Positions 53,653 through 64,000 of a stretch of DNA of 64,000 nt are shown here, in pieces. Each line of letters starts with the position of its first letter. Position 1 is the first letter of the stretch. The stretch is taken from NCBI RefSeq assembly GCF_021650935.1, contig NZ_CP091244.1:4268501-4332500 (forward strand), read 5' to 3'. The notes under the pieces were generated by a model. That model was not told the DNA's origin, did no database searches, and worked only from the letters and a program-made list of their open reading frames with translations. Both the position numbers and the translations under genes were made by a program. Origin of the DNA: Thiothrix winogradskyi (GTDB lineage Bacteria; Pseudomonadota; Gammaproteobacteria; Thiotrichales; Thiotrichaceae).

Positions 53653-54723
53653 ATGAGTATCATCAATCGTTATCTATTTAAAGAAATCGCCCTCAGTTTT
53701 GCTGCTACCTTATTGGTATTAACGCTGATTATTGTTGGCAATACGTTCGTGCGCTTGCTGGCGGATGCGAGTACCGGTAACTTGCCTACCGATTTAGTCG
53801 GGAGCTTATTGGGGTACGGCTCACTGAAACAACTGATTCGCCTGATTCCCGTTGCCTTGCTGATTGGCATGATGTTGGCTTTCAGTCGTTTGTATCGTGA
53901 TTCGGAAATGTCAGCATTGCGGGCGGCAGGTGTTACCCCGCGTCACTTTTACCGTGCGATTTTCAGCTTTGTCTTACCCCTCACCTTGATACTAGCGTTA
54001 CTGGTTATCTTTGTTTCACCTTGGCTGGAGAGTAATACCAATAAATTACGCAACGAAATTACTGAACGCCCGGAAGCGGCAGGCATTCCCCCCGGTGAAT
54101 TCGTTAGCTCCGGTTCCGCCGAACGTAATTACACCGCGCTTGCCGAAAGCATTGACCCTAGTCGCACGGTGATGGAACGCTTCTTCATTCGCGTACAAAG
54201 CGGCAGCAGCGAAGTGCTTATTTGGGCAAAATCAGCGATACTGTTCATTGATTCTGGGAGCGGTGAACGGGTATTGCAAATCAGCGATGGCTACCGCTAC
54301 GAATCCAATCCCGAACAGGGGGGCATGACTGTTATCCGGTTCGGGGAACACAGCATTCGCATTCCGCTGAAAAATCGCAGTGCAACCGACAGTTTGGCAG
54401 CCACGCCCACACTGGAATTGTGGCAACAAACCGACAATGAATCTCAAGCAGAATTGCAATGGCGTATTGCCATTATTCTCTCCGCACCCTTGTTGGCATT
54501 ACTGGCTTTCCCCTTGAGTTACACCGCTCCTCGTCAGGGACGCTACAGCAAAATTGCGGTGGCGATCTTGATTTATGCTGTTTATGCCAGTGTGCTTGGC
54601 ACGGTGCGCGGCATGATAGCGCGTGGTGATTTCCCGCCACTGTTCGGTATGTGGTGGGTACATCTACTGGTGTTGGGGTTAGCCATGTGGCTCCTGCGCA
54701 AATATTACGGAAAACCCTCATGA
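53653..54723 (+). CDS. lptF: LptF, LPS export permease
   Basis: 356 residues. N-terminal helix after MSIINRYLFKEIALSF, the Lpt block SRLYRDSEMSALRAAG, a periplasmic beta-jellyroll (about 125-245) and the C-terminal three helices are as expected for LptF. With LptG and LptB2 it extracts LPS from the inner membrane. Its stop overlaps the lptG ATG (ATGA). Confidence 0.95.
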   Translation: MSIINRYLFKEIALSFAATLLVLTLIIVGNTFVRLLADASTGNLPTDLVGSLLGYGSLKQLIRLIPVALLIGMMLAFSRLYRDSEMSALRAAGVTPRHFYRAIFSFVLPLTLILALLVIFVSPWLESNTNKLRNEITERPEAAGIPPGEFVSSGSAERNYTALAESIDPSRTVMERFFIRVQSGSSEVLIWAKSAILFIDSGSGERVLQISDGYRYESNPEQGGMTVIRFGEHSIRIPLKNRSATDSLAATPTLELWQQTDNESQAELQWRIAIILSAPLLALLAFPLSYTAPRQGRYSKIAVAILIYAVYASVLGTVRGMIARGDFPPLFGMWWVHLLVLGLAMWLLRKYYGKPS

Positions 54724-55787
54724 ATCTGTTAGAACGCTACCTGTGGAAAAGTGTCTTGTCGAGCATCCTCATTACGTGGTTGTCGCTGGCATTACTTGAC
54801 CGATTTTTCGCACTACTGGGTGAATTCAGCGATGTAAACCCTGAAACCCAATACGGTAATCTGCAAGCGCTTTACTACATTCTACTCGGCACACCGCGAG
54901 TCTTGTACGACTACTTCCCTACCGCGACCTTGATTGGAAGTTTGTTGGGCTTAGGCAATCTTGCCGCTAATAGCGAACTCACAGCCATGCGGGCAGCGGG
55001 TATTTCCATCAAACAAATAATCATGATGACATTGAAACTGGGGCTAGTCTTGGTGGTATTGGTCTTTACCTTAGGGGAATGGGTAGCACCGCATACGGAA
55101 CTTAGCGCCAATAGCTTTAAATTGCGGATGCAGCAAAAGCAACTCGCCATCGGTAATCAAGGCATTTGGGTAAAAGACGGCAACCGTATTCTCAATATTG
55201 CCAAACTGTGGTCAGAAAAAAAGCTGGAAGGCGTTGCTATCTACGAGGTAAATCCTGAAGCGGGACGCATCGACAGGATTACCCATGCGGCCAGTGCGGA
55301 ACGCGACAATGACGGTTGGATGCTCTATGAAATCAAACGCAAACACATTCAAACCGATGGCGTTACACAGGAAAGCTTGGCACAAGAGCATGTCAGCAGA
55401 TTGCTTCCAGAGCAAGTGCTCACGATTGCTGCCGTTAAACCCAATCAGTTAGCAGCTAGTGAATTGGCGGACTTTATTCGTCATCAACGTGAAAACGACC
55501 TAAGCAGTGAACGTTTTGAACAGGCTTTTTGGCAGCATTTCACCACACCGCTATCGACACTGGTCATGTTGATTATTGCCGCACCATTTGTATTTAGTTT
55601 TCAACGCAATGCGGGGGCCGGACAACGGGTATTTATCGGGATTCTGATTGGTATTACGTTTTTCCTGTTCAACCGTATGTTTGCAAGCGTAGGGATCGTG
55701 TATGGCATTCCACCATTACTAGCAGCCACATTGCCTTTGTTGGTATTTCTGGCGGGTGGACTGTGGATGTTACGTGGCTTACGCTAA
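54720..55787 (+). CDS. lptG: LptG, LPS export permease
   Basis: 355 residues from the ATG at 54720 (MNLLERYLWKSVLSSI), in a four-base overlap with lptF. The family block NSELTAMRAAGISIKQI, the jellyroll and the C-terminal NRMFASVGIVYGIPPLLAA are present. It is the partner of LptF. A terminator follows. Confidence 0.96.
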   Translation: MNLLERYLWKSVLSSILITWLSLALLDRFFALLGEFSDVNPETQYGNLQALYYILLGTPRVLYDYFPTATLIGSLLGLGNLAANSELTAMRAAGISIKQIIMMTLKLGLVLVVLVFTLGEWVAPHTELSANSFKLRMQQKQLAIGNQGIWVKDGNRILNIAKLWSEKKLEGVAIYEVNPEAGRIDRITHAASAERDNDGWMLYEIKRKHIQTDGVTQESLAQEHVSRLLPEQVLTIAAVKPNQLAASELADFIRHQRENDLSSERFEQAFWQHFTTPLSTLVMLIIAAPFVFSFQRNAGAGQRVFIGILIGITFFLFNRMFASVGIVYGIPPLLAATLPLLVFLAGGLWMLRGLR

Positions 55788-55812
55788 AGTCTGGCAAATC
55801 ACAGGCATAAAA

Positions 55813-55846
55813 AAAGCCCCGCAACGGAAACCGTTAACGGGGCTTT
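55813..55846 (-). terminator. Terminator of the first rRNA operon
   Basis: Stem AAAGCCCCG / CGGGGCTTT. Read leftward it is followed by a T-run, so it ends the rRNA operon after 5S. It may also stop lptG transcription from the other side. Confidence 0.85.
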
Positions 55847-55855
55847 AGGATTGAT

Positions 55856-55972
55856 GCTTGGCGTTGACCTACTCTCACATGGGGAGACCCCACACTACCA
55901 TCGGCGATGCTGCGTTTCACTTCTGAGTTCGGGATGGGATCAGGTGGTTCCACAGCTCTATGGACACCAAGC
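55856..55972 (-). rRNA. 5S rRNA
   Basis: 117 bases on the minus strand, with pairing ends GCTTGG / CCAAGC and the conserved core CCGAACTCAGAAGTGAAAC. It is identical in its ends to the second copy at 61360. Confidence 0.95.
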
Positions 55973-56140
55973 AAACTGGCAAGGTTGGGAAGGTTTGTTG
56001 GTCAGTGAGGGCGGGTATGCTCTCTTCTGCCGTAGTCTTCTCGACCTAATCTGGAAAAATATCAGGGATACTTAATAACTGAGGTCTGACAGTTGCCTGT
56101 CTTCGATTCATACATCTCTAGTAGACCGTTTGGGGTTATA

Positions 56141-58967
<2,827 letters not shown>

Positions 58968-59097
58968 TGTAACCCGAAACAGTCTACTTCCTTTTGTGCT
59001 GGTAGACTCGGGTTACAGAGTGTCTATAATCTCGTAACGATCAATCTTGAGATATATAATCTTCTCAGTTATACATTTCGCCTTGATATTTTTCCAT

Positions 59098-59112
59098 GTT
59101 GTTAAAGAACGA
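59098..59112 (-). promoter_or_regulatory. boxA-like antitermination site in the 16S-23S spacer
   Basis: Minus-strand GTTCTTTAACAAC matches boxA (TGCTCTTTAACA). It lies between tRNA-Ala and 23S, where Nus-factor antitermination sites are usual. The remaining spacer from 58968 to 59295 has no gene. Confidence 0.6.
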
Positions 59113-59295
59113 CCTATCGACTTAGGTTGAACCGACAAAAGCCAGTGCAAAATAAACTGTGTCCTTTGGGGAAGCCAGTTCGCTTTGCGGTGACTTTTGG
59201 AGTTACTCGTGGTGTGTGCATTTATTGCAATGCCTTTTTGGTGTTATGTGCTTAGTGTCATTATGACTAATGTTACTGTGACATTGACCAGAAAG

Positions 59296-59371
59296 TGGTG
59301 GAGCCAGACGGGATCGAACCGACGACCTCCTGCGTGCAAGGCAGGCGCTCTCCCAGCTGAGCTATGGCCCC
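59296..59371 (-). tRNA. tRNA-Ala (TGC)
   Basis: 76 bases starting GGGGCCATAGCTCAGCTGG, anticodon TGC in CCTTGCACG, ending in encoded CCA. It follows tRNA-Ile in the 16S-23S spacer. Confidence 0.97.
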
Positions 59372-59395
59372 TGAAAACCTTTTGCGATGCAAGAG

Positions 59396-59472
<77 letters not shown>

Positions 59473-59558
59473 GTGTTCGGTACTAGAGCGCTTGCAATAA
59501 ATGCGGTCTGCCAGACTACTTGTGTGGGAACTTGTGATCGTGTGAGCGACGTTTCTCG

Positions 59559-61050
<1,492 letters not shown>

Positions 61051-61222
61051 CTTTATCTTTTGAAATTGAAGAGCAAATCCATCGAAATTACGTATATATT
61101 ACATTAACGTGAACTCAATGGTTGCTTGCTTCTGTGCCTCTCGACACAATCACAAGCCCCCACACAAGTTTTCTGGCTTCTTTTGTTAATCTGCGCTCTA
61201 CTCCGTAAGCAGAGAGGGGCGA

Positions 61223-61251
61223 ATCTTAAATGAATCAGGACTAGCTGTCAA
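61223..61251 (-). promoter_or_regulatory. Strong promoter of the first rRNA operon
   Basis: Minus-strand TTGACA (-35, 61246-61251), a 17-base spacer and TAAGAT (-10, 61223-61228). An A/T-rich stretch upstream fits an UP element, and GC-rich CGCCCC just after the -10 fits a stringent discriminator. The leader from here to 16S (about 170 bases) has no gene. Confidence 0.8.
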
Positions 61252-61314
61252 GACATTTAAGTTTCAGTTTTTATTTGCTCGAAACACTAAGAAAACCTAA
61301 TGCTGCGAGGAAAT

Positions 61315-61351
61315 AAAAGCCCTGTAATTAGTGAACTAATACAGGGCTTTT
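61315..61351 (-). terminator. Terminator of the second (upstream) rRNA operon
   Basis: Stem AAAAGCCCTGTA / TACAGGGCTTTT, followed leftward by a T-rich run, directly after the second 5S. It separates the two rRNA operons. Confidence 0.8.
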
Positions 61352-61359
61352 GGAATAGT

Positions 61360-61476
61360 GCTTGGCGTTGACCTACTCTCACATGGGGAGACCCCACACT
61401 ACCATCGGCGATGCTGCGTTTCACTTCTGAGTTCGGGATGGGATCAGGTGGTTCCACAGCTCTATGGACACCAAGC
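61360..61476 (-). rRNA. 5S rRNA, second operon
   Basis: 117 bases, a copy of the gene at 55856 (offset 5504 bases). It belongs to the next rRNA operon upstream. Confidence 0.95.
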
Positions 61477-61644
61477 AAACTGGCAAGGTTGGGAAGGTTT
61501 GTTGGTCAGTGAGGGCGGGTATGCTCTCTTCTGCCGTAGTCTTCTCGACCTAATCTGGAAAAATATCAGGGATACTTAATAACTGAGGTCTGACAGTTGC
61601 CTGTCTTCGATTCATACATCTCTAGTAGACCGTTTGGGGTTATA

Positions 61645-64000
<2,356 letters not shown>

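Overview
The window looks like chromosomal DNA from a sulfur-oxidising, CO2-fixing gammaproteobacterium of the Thiothrix type. The signs are a CbbQ/CbbO Rubisco-activase pair, a FccB-like sulfide dehydrogenase flavoprotein next to a FccA-like diheme domain, UbiJ and UbiB, MsrPQ, LptFG and gammaproteobacterial rRNA operons. The genus is an inference; no search was possible.

Layout. 1-3.6 kb: an intergenic region with a REP-associated transposase remnant, then cbbO and cbbQ (minus strand). 3.8-7.3 kb: a four-gene operon of a coiled-coil protein, a membrane protein with a C-terminal OmpA domain, a Rab/Ras-like small GTPase and an HD-GYP protein. 7.3-11.1 kb: msrPQ, ubiJ, a cytochrome b561-like protein, a cold-shock protein and an RRM protein. 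11.2-17.7 kb: an accessory island holding an unknown protein cut at its 3' end by a TnpB element, a VapBC-like toxin-antitoxin pair, a DUF2058 protein, a DUF4143 ATPase behind an 18-bp perfect inverted repeat, and a predicted EVE-like/PD-(D/E)XK nuclease. 17.7-26.4 kb: ubiB, two large OmpA-family envelope proteins, and rsmA. 26.6-31 kb: a 1463-residue TIR / inactivated-CHAT / NB-ARC / TPR protein. 31-38.2 kb: recQ, crcB, Uma2, two Schlafen-AlbA_2 genes (one broken), hemW and a CPXCG protein. 38.2-47.1 kb (minus): a striking operon of a giant secreted CBM2 / FccA-like diheme / DUF1592-type cytochrome protein, a DUF1552 protein and a FccB-like flavoprotein. An ISAs1-family element with a 9-bp target duplication splits the giant gene. 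47.2-53.6 kb: two divergent lipid-modification operons (PAP2 phosphatase, ArnT-like GT39, flippase-like protein; GT2, GT39, PAP2). 53.7-55.8 kb: lptFG. 55.9-64 kb: two tandem rRNA operons on the minus strand, the second cut by the window end.

Several families of short GC-rich palindromic repeats recur. Some copies lie in frame inside genes (cbbO twice, ubiJ, the NB-ARC gene), so they are translated.

The best candidates for undescribed biology are the cellulose-binding FccA/DUF1592-DUF1552-FccB operon, the small GTPase/OmpA/HD-GYP operon, the EVE-like nuclease with its ATPase neighbour, and the TIR protein whose CHAT domain has lost both catalytic residues.
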